NCBI GenBank assembly: GCA_033813635.1
Contig: JAPXRI010000010.1
Location: 8,940-72,939, forward strand
DNA: 64,000 bases
Origin: JAPXRI01 sp033813635
GTDB taxonomy: Bacteria; Bacillota; Clostridia; Oscillospirales; QAMX01
Direction of reading: 5' to 3'
Of this stretch, positions 25,856-34,138 are shown piece after piece. A program made the translations under genes and the position numbers. The notes under the pieces are model-generated. The model saw only the letters and a program-made list of their open reading frames with translations. It was not told where the DNA came from and ran no database searches. How positions within the stretch are numbered: position 1 is the stretch's first letter; every line of letters starts with the position of its first letter.

Positions 25856-26919
25856 TCGCTCTGCCCCGTCATCTCGGCCATTACCGCCATCCCGTCAGCG
25901 AGATCCTCGGACGGGTGTTCGACGATAAGGTCGTTTTCAGTAAAACCGCTCTCAACCACCACGCCGTCGTCGTTTTCATAGACTGAATTCAAGTATTCTT
26001 TTTTTACATAGCCGTTTTCATATCTGTAGACATACTCCGCGCCGTTTTCGTCCTGTTCGATCGCGGAGTACGGGATGACAATCGCATTTTCATACACGCC
26101 GCAGTTAATCCGCGCCTTTACAGCGAGCCCGGGAATCAGCGAATCGCAGTTGTCGATCTCAATCCTGCAGCCGATGACGGTCTCTGCGTTAGATATCAGA
26201 CCGCCTACGGTCTTCGCGCTTGTATCGATTTCCCTGAGTCTGCCCGAGAAGTATACGCCGCTCCGGGCGCCGGAGTAGAGCGAGACGTCCTGGCCTACCC
26301 TGATTCTCGAGAGGTATTGCTCCGGGATATTGACTTCCGCCTCAAGCTCTTCGTCGGCTATCACCGCGCTTGTAAAAACACCGCTCACGATATCGCCCAC
26401 GGTGCAGTTTATCTTTGTCACGGTGCCGCTTATCGACGCGTAGAGATTTCCATCGTGCGCGCTAATTTTTGAGTCTGTCAGATAAAAATCCTTGAAATAG
26501 TCCGGAATTCTCCCCGTCTGCGCGTATACTTTCGCCGCGGTAAGTATCTGCTCCTCGTCAAAATCCGAATACATGTTTCCGATATTGGAAAAAATCTCGG
26601 AATAAATGATTCCGGCCAGCGCTTCCGACGAAATGCTGTTCTGAAGGGGTTTATATCTTAAGATAAGCTCTCCGGCTTCGATCGTGTCCCCCTCTCCGTG
26701 GTAGACGGCGACGATCTGAGCCGGCACGCCGATCTTCATCCTATCTACGTTCTTGGAGACCGTATTTCCCGTGCAAGAGATCGTCTCGTACACGGTCTGC
26801 CTTTTCGGCGATATCAGCGTCGCTTTAACGGCTTCTTTCTGCAGCATTGGGGGTATCAGCATCCAGATCAGTATCATGATTGCCACGGTGATAATGAGCG
26901 TCGTCAGGATCCTTTTCAT
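25852..26919 (-). CDS. HlyD/MacA-type membrane fusion adaptor
   Basis: About 355 residues. An N-terminal anchor (ILTTLIITVAIMILIWMLIP) is followed by a short barrel (YETISCTGNTVSKN), a helical section, a lipoyl-like half (DGNLYASISGTVTKINCTVG) and a C-terminal barrel. ATG 26919 is preferred because the ATG at 26937 is immediately followed by the GGGGG that would serve as its ribosome site. The adaptor pairs with the permease translated from the overlapping downstream gene. Confidence 0.82.
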   Translation of the reverse strand: MKRILTTLIITVAIMILIWMLIPPMLQKEAVKATLISPKRQTVYETISCTGNTVSKNVDRMKIGVPAQIVAVYHGEGDTIEAGELILRYKPLQNSISSEALAGIIYSEIFSNIGNMYSDFDEEQILTAAKVYAQTGRIPDYFKDFYLTDSKISAHDGNLYASISGTVTKINCTVGDIVSGVFTSAVIADEELEAEVNIPEQYLSRIRVGQDVSLYSGARSGVYFSGRLREIDTSAKTVGGLISNAETVIGCRIEIDNCDSLIPGLAVKARINCGVYENAIVIPYSAIEQDENGAEYVYRYENGYVKKEYLNSVYENDDGVVVESGFTENDLIVEHPSEDLADGMAVMAEMTGQSE

Positions 26920-27050
26920 GAATAAAAATGCCCCCATTGATAAACATTATCTCTTGATACTTATTGTTTATTTCTGAGGGCATAATTATTACGTTTTTTA
27001 TACGGGAAAAATTATTTTACAAATCAGTTCTTCCGGAGGTTTCATCGACC

Positions 27051-27200
27051 ATGATTCCGTGCACAAGCGACTGCATCTATCAAAAGCACGGTGAGTGCTC
27101 GCTCGACAGAGCCGTGTCGGCCGGGCAGCTCAACGCCGACAATAAAAACAAGTCCTGCGCTTATTATGTAAAAAAATCAAAGCGGGAAAAAAATCAGTAG
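27051..27200 (+). CDS. small four-cysteine protein, likely metal-binding
   Basis: 49 residues; GGAGGT (27035-27040) lies 10 bases before ATG 27051. Cysteines at 4, 8, 16 and 36 (CTSDC, GEC, SCAYY) and a basic tail suggest a small metal site. Similar short proteins are widespread in Clostridia without known function. The 3' end overlaps the convergent HAD phosphatase gene by 7 bases. Confidence 0.65.
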   Translation: MIPCTSDCIYQKHGECSLDRAVSAGQLNADNKNKSCAYYVKKSKREKNQ

Positions 27201-28000
27201 CGTTTTTCAAGGTACGAAATCAGCGCCGCCATCGTATCGTGGTCGTTGTCGGGAAGAATCACGTCCACACTTTCTTTGACCGCGGGAACCGCGTTTTCCG
27301 GCGCGAAGGAAACCGCGGCGGCCGAAAGAAGATCAATGTCGTTTTCCTGGTCCCCAGCGGCGTAGATATGCTCGTATGAAACGCCCAGCATATCGGCAAG
27401 CTTCTTCGCGCCCCTGCCCTTATCTATGTTTCCGCTGAATACCTCGAGGAAGTATTTAGACGAAAACCTCACGTTCAGCCGACGGTTTTTTAACGCTATA
27501 AAGGCCGATATCTCGTTTAAAACGTCAGGCTCGTTTGTGAAGAGGACTTTTATCCACGGTTTTTCTATTTCGGAAAACGACGCCCGTTCCGTCCGGGGTA
27601 TCAGGAAATCCTCCATATGCTTTTTTGTGATAGCGTTTTCCCGCACGGTGTCGCACCGGTTATGCCGGTAAACCTCCGCCGCGGTGCCGGGAAATTTCTC
27701 CAAAACCTCTTCGCAGAGCCGCTCCACGTCCTCTTCAATCGCGTGTTCCCAGAGCAGCTTCTCCTGCGTTAAATCGTAGATCTGCGCGCCGTTCGCAAAC
27801 AGGATCGGCGCGTTTTGCGTTACCTTGCCGATGATGTTCTGAAATGACAGGCGGAGTCTGCCGGTGGCAAACGTAAAGTACCCGCCCTCGTCGATGAAAC
27901 GGGATATCGACCTTCGGCTTGCCTCGCCCACATCCTTTTTTGAGTTTAACAGCGTACCGTCGAGATCGGTTACAATCAGAACACCGGAAAATCTACCCAT
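27194..28000 (-). CDS. HAD-superfamily phosphatase (Cof type)
   Basis: 268 residues from ATG 28000 (AAGGGA 7 bases upstream; a TTG two codons earlier lies inside that region). Motif I is VTDLDGTLLNS with the aspartate nucleophile; the later lysine lies in GRGAKKLADMLG; motif IV is AAGDQENDIDLL. The cap and the ordering follow Cof/YidA-type sugar or cofactor phosphatases. Substrate not determined. It is followed downstream by the convergent small Cys protein. Confidence 0.9.
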   Translation of the reverse strand: MGRFSGVLIVTDLDGTLLNSKKDVGEASRRSISRFIDEGGYFTFATGRLRLSFQNIIGKVTQNAPILFANGAQIYDLTQEKLLWEHAIEEDVERLCEEVLEKFPGTAAEVYRHNRCDTVRENAITKKHMEDFLIPRTERASFSEIEKPWIKVLFTNEPDVLNEISAFIALKNRRLNVRFSSKYFLEVFSGNIDKGRGAKKLADMLGVSYEHIYAAGDQENDIDLLSAAAVSFAPENAVPAVKESVDVILPDNDHDTMAALISYLEKRY

Positions 28001-28025
28001 ACCCAATTCCCTTTATTTTTTATAT

Positions 28026-28586
28026 TTAAGACTTAATATATTTCTGCGGGAGATACTTTGAAAGGACATACGCTGCAGCGAAAGTAATGATGAATTCGGG
28101 CACCATATAGGTCGCGTTATAGGCAAACGAGTACGGAGCCACGGGCCAGTTTTCCCAGGCGTAGCTCCCCCACAGTATAACGCCCGACAGGACGTGGGAC
28201 AGATATCTGATCCCAAGGCAGATCGGGACGGAGATCAGAAGCCCGTTTTTTCTGCTCCTGAACAGGCCGGAGAGACCAAGGGAGCCGAAGGCCACCAGAT
28301 AGTCCAGCAGCATCATCAGCAGATAGGTGCCGACACCGGAGGCCGGAGGTACGAGCGAGCCGTTCTGGAGCGCCTGCAAAAGCGCGTAGACGACGGCACC
28401 ACCGATGCCCCAGGGCAGGCCGCGTCTTATGCCTATCAGCAGAATCGGAAGCATCGAGGCCGCCGTGATGGCTCCGCCGTACGGGACGACCTTAAACTGC
28501 ACATAGCTCAGCGCGAAGCCGAGGGCGACGAGTACCGCCGTCTCGACAAGCGCGAGTGTTTTTAAATTTCTTGTCTTTTCAGTCAT
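28026..28586 (-). CDS. thiT: thiamine ECF-transporter substrate-binding subunit
   Basis: 186 residues from ATG 28586, with GGAGGAAAA just upstream; a longer frame would read through the riboswitch leader. Six membrane helices are visible, with the family blocks GFALSYVQFKVVPYGGAIT, LPWGIGGAVVYALLQ and GIRYLSHVLSGVILWGSYA (the aromatic thiamine-binding region). It captures thiamine and pairs with a shared energy-coupling module (EcfA/A'/T) encoded elsewhere. A TPP riboswitch with a terminator lies in its leader, which fixes the substrate as thiamine. Confidence 0.95.
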   Translation of the reverse strand: MTEKTRNLKTLALVETAVLVALGFALSYVQFKVVPYGGAITAASMLPILLIGIRRGLPWGIGGAVVYALLQALQNGSLVPPASGVGTYLLMMLLDYLVAFGSLGLSGLFRSRKNGLLISVPICLGIRYLSHVLSGVILWGSYAWENWPVAPYSFAYNATYMVPEFIITFAAAYVLSKYLPQKYIKS

Positions 28587-28643
28587 GGTATTTTCCTCCG
28601 TATTCTCTGAAAATACCCGACCCGGATAAATCGTCGCTTTTAC

Positions 28644-28676
28644 AAAACAAATTCCACACAATGTATTTGTGCGGAA
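28644..28676 (-). terminator. riboswitch-controlled terminator (expression platform)
   Basis: On the minus strand, TTCCGCACAA (28676-28667) pairs with TTGTGTGGAA (28661-28652), followed by TTTGTTTT. It lies between the aptamer and thiT, as expected for transcription attenuation by thiamine pyrophosphate. Confidence 0.8.
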
Positions 28677-28687
28677 CAAAACATTAT

Positions 28688-28780
28688 GTTTCCTACGCCG
28701 GCATTATCCGGATCAGGTTCCCGGGTTCCGGATTTCTCCGATCTCAGCCGATATCTGTTATCAGCACCCCGTACCGCTAA
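28688..28780 (-). promoter_or_regulatory. TPP riboswitch (THI element)
   Basis: Read on the minus strand, the conserved blocks appear in order: GGGGTGC, GGCTGAGA, then GAACCTGATCCGGATAATGC and CGGCGTAGGAA. These are the diagnostic TPP-aptamer segments. It should shut off thiT when thiamine pyrophosphate is abundant. Confidence 0.97.
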
Positions 28781-28811
28781 AAAGGCAACGCCCTTCGCGG
28801 TCATATTCAGT

Positions 28812-29762
28812 TTACAATATTCTATCCCAATGCTCTAGCGTTGTCAATACCTCTTCGAAATATTCGGGATATGGCGCGTTAAATTCAAGGTATTCGCCGG
28901 TGACGGGGTGCCTAAAGCCTATGCAGGCCGCGTGCAGGCATTGCCCTTCAAGCCCGGGAAAGTATTTCTTATCCCTGTCCGCTTTTCCGTACACGCCGTC
29001 TCCTGCTATCGGGTGCCCAGCGGACGCGCAGTGTACTCGGATCTGGTGGGTACGCCCCGTTTTCAGCTCAAAGCGCATGTGGGAGTAGGTCGCGTTTTTA
29101 CCGGAGTATACCCCTATCGTCCTGTAATCGGTGACGGCGCGCTTGCCGGTGTCGGTGATCGCCATCTTTTTTCTGTCCCTGGCGCTCCGTTCGACGGGCC
29201 TGTCAATCTCTCCGCTCTGTTCCGAAAAAGCGCCCCATACGACGCCCTCATACTCCCTTTTGAAAGAATGCACGGCGATTTGCGCCGCGAGCCCCGTATG
29301 CGCCTCGTCGGTTTTAGCCACGATTAAAAGCCCGGAGGTATCCTTATCTATCCTGTGGACGATTCCCGGCCGCTTTACGCCGTTGATCCCCGAAAGCCCG
29401 CCCGCGCAATGGGACAAAAGCGCGTTGACAAGCGTCCCCTCCTCGTTTCCCGGCGCGGGATGGACCACCATCCCCTTAGGCTTATTGACGACCAGCAGAT
29501 ATTCGTCCTCGTAAACCACGTCCAGAGCGATCGCCTCGGGCTTGGCTTCCGGGTCCTTCGGTTCGGGCAGCACCGCGGCGACGACGTCGCCCGAAGTCAG
29601 TATGTCGCTCTTTTTGCATTTCTTGCCGTTGATTAGTACGGCGCCCTCCGCCACCAGAGCCGCCGCGGCGCTCCTGCTCGCGGCGACTTTATTCTCAAAC
29701 AAAAAGACATCGACCCGTTTTCCGTTATCGACGTCTTTGCATATAAGCTCTATGGTTTTCAT
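28812..29762 (-). CDS. rluD: RluD-type 23S rRNA pseudouridine synthase
   Basis: 316 residues. An N-terminal S4 RNA-binding domain (KRVDVFLFENKVAASRSAAA) is followed by the RluA-type catalytic domain with the aspartate in HRIDKDTSGLLIVAKT and the C-terminal GRTHQIRVHCASAGHPIAGD. Pseudouridine synthesis in helix 69 of 23S rRNA is the typical job; other RluA-family targets are possible. It is the last gene of the division/lipoprotein block, 33 bases after lspA. Confidence 0.92.
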   Translation of the reverse strand: MKTIELICKDVDNGKRVDVFLFENKVAASRSAAAALVAEGAVLINGKKCKKSDILTSGDVVAAVLPEPKDPEAKPEAIALDVVYEDEYLLVVNKPKGMVVHPAPGNEEGTLVNALLSHCAGGLSGINGVKRPGIVHRIDKDTSGLLIVAKTDEAHTGLAAQIAVHSFKREYEGVVWGAFSEQSGEIDRPVERSARDRKKMAITDTGKRAVTDYRTIGVYSGKNATYSHMRFELKTGRTHQIRVHCASAGHPIAGDGVYGKADRDKKYFPGLEGQCLHAACIGFRHPVTGEYLEFNAPYPEYFEEVLTTLEHWDRIL

Positions 29763-29795
29763 AAAACACCATTTCCTGCCGGTACGGCAAGCTTC

Positions 29796-30455
29796 TTATA
29801 CAAAATCAGACTCGCCGTTTTTTGTCTCTCTGTATTGCTTTATCCGGAAGCCCAGCTTCCCGTCCCGCAGGTCCAGCTCGGTCAGCTCCGTCCCCGAAAC
29901 GCTGATATACTTATAGTCCGCCGTCCTAATATCGATCGGCGAGTCGTCTCTTTCCCTGTTTCTCTCGTGGAAAAACAGAAAGTAGAGGGCGAAGGCGATT
30001 CCGCCCACATTCAGCAATATATCCGCCACATTGAATATCGCGAAATCAATGAAAATCGGCTCGAACATGTCCACGACATAGCCCCGGGACACTCTGTCGA
30101 TAAAGTTGCCTATCGCGCCTGATATGCAGAGCGACAGCGACACGATGCCGAACAGCCCGTGGATATGTCCTCTCAGGAGGAAATAGAACGCTGCCACAAG
30201 CACGATTATCGTCACGACGATGAAGAATTCGCGGCGGCCGGAGAGCATGCTGAACGCCGCTCCGTCGTTTTCCGCGTAGGTCAGCCTTAAAATTCCGGGG
30301 ATCAGCTCGAAGGTGTCACCTTTTATCCAGAGCTTTTCCGCGAGCAGCTTCACCGCTCTGTCCGCGACAAGACCGAGTATGATAATCGGCAGAGAGACGA
30401 AGAAAAATTGAAACGGGGATATTGATATAAGCGAATCAGTTTTTCTTTTTAACAT
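29796..30455 (-). CDS. lspA: lipoprotein signal peptidase
   Basis: 219 residues with four membrane helices and the catalytic aspartates in GNFIDRV and FNVADILLNVG, plus the conserved NDGAAFSM. It removes signal peptides from lipoproteins after lipidation; two likely clients are in this window (1242 and 54205). The C-terminus has a longer, polar tail (~45 residues) than usual. It overlaps the divIVA gene by 20 bases. Confidence 0.95.
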   Translation of the reverse strand: MLKRKTDSLISISPFQFFFVSLPIIILGLVADRAVKLLAEKLWIKGDTFELIPGILRLTYAENDGAAFSMLSGRREFFIVVTIIVLVAAFYFLLRGHIHGLFGIVSLSLCISGAIGNFIDRVSRGYVVDMFEPIFIDFAIFNVADILLNVGGIAFALYFLFFHERNRERDDSPIDIRTADYKYISVSGTELTELDLRDGKLGFRIKQYRETKNGESDFV

Positions 30456-31695
30456 CGTAGTCCTTCCCGAACTGAAGCGGCTGCTCCGAAGCCTTTATCT
30501 CATCGAAAATCGACGGATCAAGGCTGTCGTCATCGTCGTCCTCATCGTCTTCATCCTCGAGAATCGCGTTGATTCCCTGCTTGATCAGTGAGACCAGACC
30601 GGGCTTTTTCTCTTTCTTTTGCTTCTTTTCCGCGGCTCCGGCTTCGTCCTTCTTTGCGCTCTTTCCGGGCTTTATCTGCTCCACCGAAGCCATATTGGTC
30701 TTGAATTCCTTGGTCTTCTCATTATCGTCCGAAGCGGTCTGAAATCCGGTAGACCGGTATTTAATTCCGTTTTTGCTGAGAACCAGCGCGAGCGCCTCTT
30801 CATATGTAAGATTTGACGTATCGATACCGTCCGAATCAAGCGTGACCGACTCGCCCGGCGCGACATTTTCCGCGGCGCTCTCCACGGGCTTGGGCTCCGG
30901 CTCGCTTTTAACCTCCGCAATTGTCTCTTTTTCGGGCTCCGGCTCTTTTTCCGCCGTATCGCCGCTGTTCTCCTCCGCGTCATCGACCCTGGTCACGTAA
31001 AATACCTGATCACTGCCGGCAGACTCCGGTTGCCCGGCCTGAGCCGTTTCTTCTTTCGAATCCCACGCATCTTTATCCTCAGCCGCATCGTCCTTGACAC
31101 CGTCGAACACCGAAGCGACGACGTCCTCACCGCCCGGCTCATCTTTAGAAACCTGCTCCGGCGCCGGTTCCGCTTTTACGGAGGGAGGCGTTTGATCCGC
31201 GGACGTACCTAGGCTCTCCCGTCTGGCTTCCGCCGAGGTTAGGATGCTTCCGATCACGTCGCAGGCTTTGCCAGCGGTCTCCAGCATTTTTTCCATTTTT
31301 TCAAGGCCGTTGCGAAGCGCCTCGGATTGCGCCTGGTACTGCTCCATCAGCCTTTTCGAGAGCTCGGCATTGAGTGAAATCAGACTTTCGACGCTTTTTT
31401 CGGCGGCGGTATCCTGGGCTTTGACGGGTTCCGCTTCGACAACAGTCTCCTTCTCAGGGTTCGGTTCCGCCTGCCGCAGCTCTTCGATTTTTACCGGCTT
31501 TTCGCTGTTTGCCGACCTTCCGGCGTTTATTTCGTCCGCCAGAATTTTCAGCTTTTGCGTCAGCAAGGCGTTATCCTTTTTGTATTGCGCGATAATTTTC
31601 TTAGCCTCGATGACGAACTCGTCAACCTGCACCGTGTCGTATCCGCCGAATACGACTTTATCAAAGAAAGCCTCAGGCTTTTTTGTCTCGCTCAT
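30436..31695 (-). CDS. DivIVA-domain protein with long acidic disordered region
   Basis: 419 residues. The N-terminus, AFFDKVVFGGYDTVQVDEFV followed by a coiled coil (IIAQYKKDNALLTQKLKI), is the DivIVA membrane-curvature domain. A second coiled coil follows (~105-160), then ~200 residues rich in Glu, Ala, Pro and Lys, and a C-terminal acidic stretch EDEDDEDDDDD. Standard DivIVA is ~160-210 residues, so this is a large variant. Position in the sepF-yggT block supports a role in division or pole organisation. Confidence 0.9.
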   Translation of the reverse strand: MSETKKPEAFFDKVVFGGYDTVQVDEFVIEAKKIIAQYKKDNALLTQKLKILADEINAGRSANSEKPVKIEELRQAEPNPEKETVVEAEPVKAQDTAAEKSVESLISLNAELSKRLMEQYQAQSEALRNGLEKMEKMLETAGKACDVIGSILTSAEARRESLGTSADQTPPSVKAEPAPEQVSKDEPGGEDVVASVFDGVKDDAAEDKDAWDSKEETAQAGQPESAGSDQVFYVTRVDDAEENSGDTAEKEPEPEKETIAEVKSEPEPKPVESAAENVAPGESVTLDSDGIDTSNLTYEEALALVLSKNGIKYRSTGFQTASDDNEKTKEFKTNMASVEQIKPGKSAKKDEAGAAEKKQKKEKKPGLVSLIKQGINAILEDEDDEDDDDDSLDPSIFDEIKASEQPLQFGKDYDVKKKN

Positions 31696-31745
31696 TTATA
31701 TCAAACCCTTCTTACGTCAAGGTATAATCCCGCATCGTACTCTAA

Positions 31746-32006
31746 TTATAAGACCGCCGCTATGATCTGCAGCGTAATCATCGTCGCAAGAAACGACAAA
31801 TCAACCGGAAAGCCCCTGCCTATTGCGAGCCGGTTGAATAATGTCCGATACGGGAGCAGGACCGGCTCGGTAATCATATAAATGATCTCCAAAACCCGCC
31901 CGCCTCTGACCGTAGGGAACCATGAAAAAACCGCCCTGATCAGCAGAAGTATTGAAATCAGCTCAATCAGCGAAATAACCGTTTGTCTGAACAACTGGTA
32001 TGCCAA
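31746..32006 (-). CDS. YggT-family membrane protein
   Basis: 86 residues with two membrane helices flanking the family's loop: VFSWFPTVRGG and IYMITEPVLLPYRTLF. YggT proteins lie beside sepF across Firmicutes and are linked to division or cell-envelope work, though the biochemical role is unknown. It follows sepF by 23 bases. The S4-domain gene ylmH, usually found between yggT and divIVA, is missing here. Confidence 0.92.
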   Translation of the reverse strand: MAYQLFRQTVISLIELISILLLIRAVFSWFPTVRGGRVLEIIYMITEPVLLPYRTLFNRLAIGRGFPVDLSFLATMITLQIIAAVL

Positions 32007-32029
32007 ATCGAATCATCCTTAAATTTCGC

Positions 32030-32494
32030 TTAGAAATACAGGCCGTTGCTCTCGAGCTCGTCGATAATATCGCCCATGATTCCGACATTATACGGCGTAA
32101 TAAGGAATGTGCTGTTAGCGACCTTCTGTATCTTTCCCTGGAACGCGTAGGCGACCCCGCTCAGAAAATCAAGCAGACGGCGTGCGATTTCCTTGTTTGT
32201 CTGCTCTAGATTAATAACGACGGTTCTTTTATCCTTCAAATGGTCGGCGATTTCGGTAGCGTTCTCAAACTTGTCCGGCTTGACGAGCACCACCTGAAGC
32301 TGCGCCGTCGCGTTGATGTTCACGACCTTATTTCCGCGGCTGTAGGGAATCGTCTGCGGCTGGTCGTATGTAGTAGACACGCGCGAAACGGGCTGCTGTT
32401 CCTGATGTGGCTGCTGGGGAACATAATCGTCGTAGCTCTCTTCCTCATAATCGTCCACATCTGTCCATTTCTTTATTTTATCTATAAATCCCAT
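32030..32494 (-). CDS. sepF: cell-division protein SepF
   Basis: 154 residues. An N-terminal amphipathic membrane helix (MGFIDKIKKWTDVDD), a Gln/Pro-rich linker and the conserved core (VVLVKPDKFENATEIADHLK, then VVINLEQTNKEIARRLLDFL, SGVAYAFQG) are present. SepF anchors FtsZ to the membrane and arranges its filaments. It has its own promoter and GGGGAGG ahead of the ATG. Confidence 0.96.
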   Translation of the reverse strand: MGFIDKIKKWTDVDDYEEESYDDYVPQQPHQEQQPVSRVSTTYDQPQTIPYSRGNKVVNINATAQLQVVLVKPDKFENATEIADHLKDKRTVVINLEQTNKEIARRLLDFLSGVAYAFQGKIQKVANSTFLITPYNVGIMGDIIDELESNGLYF

Positions 32495-32561
32495 AATAAG
32501 TTCCTCCCCAAATATTTTTGTATCGGCGAAGCGATAACGCCTCGATTATATACATAACTAT

Positions 32562-32590
32562 ATTATCTTAAAAATAAACCCGCTTGTCAA
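32562..32590 (-). promoter_or_regulatory. sepF promoter
   Basis: On the minus strand, a perfect TTGACA (32585-32590) and GATAAT (32562-32567) are separated by 17 bases. Confidence 0.75.
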
Positions 32591-32625
32591 CTGATTAAGC
32601 AATATTTTCCGGCAATCCTCGAAAA

Positions 32626-33846
32626 TCAACCGACTACCTTGCCGTCGTAGAGGTTCTTGCTGTTAATAATGACCTTGTCGTAGAGGAAGAGCGCGTCCTT
32701 GTCCTCCGTATTTGCCTTAACCACGTAGAAGTTCGCGCTTTTATAGAGAATCTCGGCCGGCTTAAATTTGGCTTCGGCGCCCTCCAGCACGAATACCCCC
32801 GCCTGTCCGTCCACGACTCTGAGGGCCTCTATCGGTATTTTAAAGCCCTCATAGGTGCTTAAGATGAGCTTGCAGGACTGACGTCTCGACGCTGTCATAT
32901 CTGACAGCGCGACGTTGCTTTTCAAAATGATCAGGGCCTTAGTCCCGTCCGACGATTTGTTTACCGCTTCGACGCTTGCGACAACACTCTCTCCAGAGAT
33001 CTGAACGGTGTATGAATCGCCGTTTGCAACGTTCCCCGCCTCTTCGCTCTTTACGGGCATCGCGATATACCAGTCGTACCCGTATATCATTTTCCCCAGT
33101 GCAACATTTTCCAGTGGCTGGGGAGTTTTGCCTATTGCTTCCTCAAATTGCTCCGGCGTCATATCCGCGAGAGTGTCGATTTGGAAATAATTCTCCATGC
33201 CGTCCGGCACAAGGGAAATATACCCCGCCTTATCGGTTTTCAGGTATTTCACGGCGGCTTCAATCGAAGCCGAATAACCCTCCACCTCCGTTTTTAAGGC
33301 GGCGATGTCGCTGTCTATGCCGTCATAGTTCCCGAGAAGATATTCCCTGCTGACAACGGCTTTTTCTAGATCCCCGCTTAAATCCGAAAGCATGTTTCCG
33401 ACCTCGCGGTCGCTCCCGCAGCCGGAAATCTCCCTGATAAGCCTGTATATCTCTTTATTGTAGTCCGCTATGTTGGTATCCGAGCCTGCGTTGTTTTTCG
33501 CGCTCTGCAGCAGCTCGATTTTCGCTTCCGCGTCGTTTTTCTTAAGGTAAGCGTCCCTGTCGTTTTCCGACGAGAAGCACGCGGCTATCGCTTTGCCCGC
33601 GGATACCCGGTCTCCCGTATTTGCCAAAGGTATGTAACAATAACCGCTCTCCATATTGATGAGCTTCTCGTCCCTTACGATTAAGCCCTGGGCTGTGATA
33701 CCCACGTTTACACTCGTCATTTCAACCGTCGCCGTAATCAGCGACGAGCTGTTCTCCTTGACTAGCATGTATATCGAATATCCGACGACGAGCGCGAACA
33801 GAAGAGAGACAAAACCGTAAATCAACCTTTTTATCAATCGCGACAT
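32626..33846 (-). CDS. HlyD-family adaptor-like membrane protein
   Basis: About 406 residues starting at ATG 33846 (GGGGA 8-9 bases upstream; an ATG three codons earlier overlaps that site). An N-terminal helix (LIYGFVSLLFALVVGYSIYM) is followed by a lipoyl-like half (GLIVRDEKLINMESGYCYIP and GDRVSAGKAIA), a helical hairpin and a C-terminal beta region. Proteins of this group sit just upstream of sepF in many Clostridia. Its function in that place is unknown, and no transporter is adjacent, so it may not be an efflux adaptor at all. Confidence 0.75.
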   Translation of the reverse strand: MSRLIKRLIYGFVSLLFALVVGYSIYMLVKENSSSLITATVEMTSVNVGITAQGLIVRDEKLINMESGYCYIPLANTGDRVSAGKAIAACFSSENDRDAYLKKNDAEAKIELLQSAKNNAGSDTNIADYNKEIYRLIREISGCGSDREVGNMLSDLSGDLEKAVVSREYLLGNYDGIDSDIAALKTEVEGYSASIEAAVKYLKTDKAGYISLVPDGMENYFQIDTLADMTPEQFEEAIGKTPQPLENVALGKMIYGYDWYIAMPVKSEEAGNVANGDSYTVQISGESVVASVEAVNKSSDGTKALIILKSNVALSDMTASRRQSCKLILSTYEGFKIPIEALRVVDGQAGVFVLEGAEAKFKPAEILYKSANFYVVKANTEDKDALFLYDKVIINSKNLYDGKVVG

Positions 33847-33855
33847 AGGAATCAT

Positions 33856-33880
33856 TCCCCGGCCGGCTTAAAAGCCGGCT
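33856..33880. other. hairpin ahead of the HlyD-like gene
   Basis: GCCGGCTT and AAGCCGGC form a short perfect hairpin. On the plus strand it ends in TTTTTG; on the minus (gene) strand it ends in the GGGG of the ribosome site. It may insulate hfq from the downstream gene or act against antisense transcripts. Confidence 0.4.
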
Positions 33881-33899
33881 TTTTGTTATTTGCTGCCAC

Positions 33900-34136
33900 T
33901 TATTCAGCCTGTTCTCCGGTATAGAGTTCAATGGTCTTATCCGGAACTATCGTCGAGATCGCGTGCTTGTACACCAGGCGCTGCCTTCCGTCTACGTCGA
34001 GTACGACCGTGAAATTATCGAAGCTCTTCACCATCCCCTTGAACTGGAACCCGTTTACCAAAAAAATCGTGAGCATGATATGATCTTTCCGTGCCTGGTT
34101 TAAAAAAGTATCCTGAATATTGAGCTGTTTTTGCAT
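33900..34136 (-). CDS. hfq: RNA chaperone Hfq
   Basis: 78 residues with the Sm1 motif (NGFQFKGMVKSFDNFTVVLD) and the Sm2 motif with the proximal RNA-binding KH (VYKHAISTIVP). It forms a hexameric ring that binds small RNAs and A-rich sequences. It starts 2 bases after the miaA stop, in the family-typical miaA-hfq order. Confidence 0.97.
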   Translation of the reverse strand: MQKQLNIQDTFLNQARKDHIMLTIFLVNGFQFKGMVKSFDNFTVVLDVDGRQRLVYKHAISTIVPDKTIELYTGEQAE

Positions 34137-34138
34137 TT

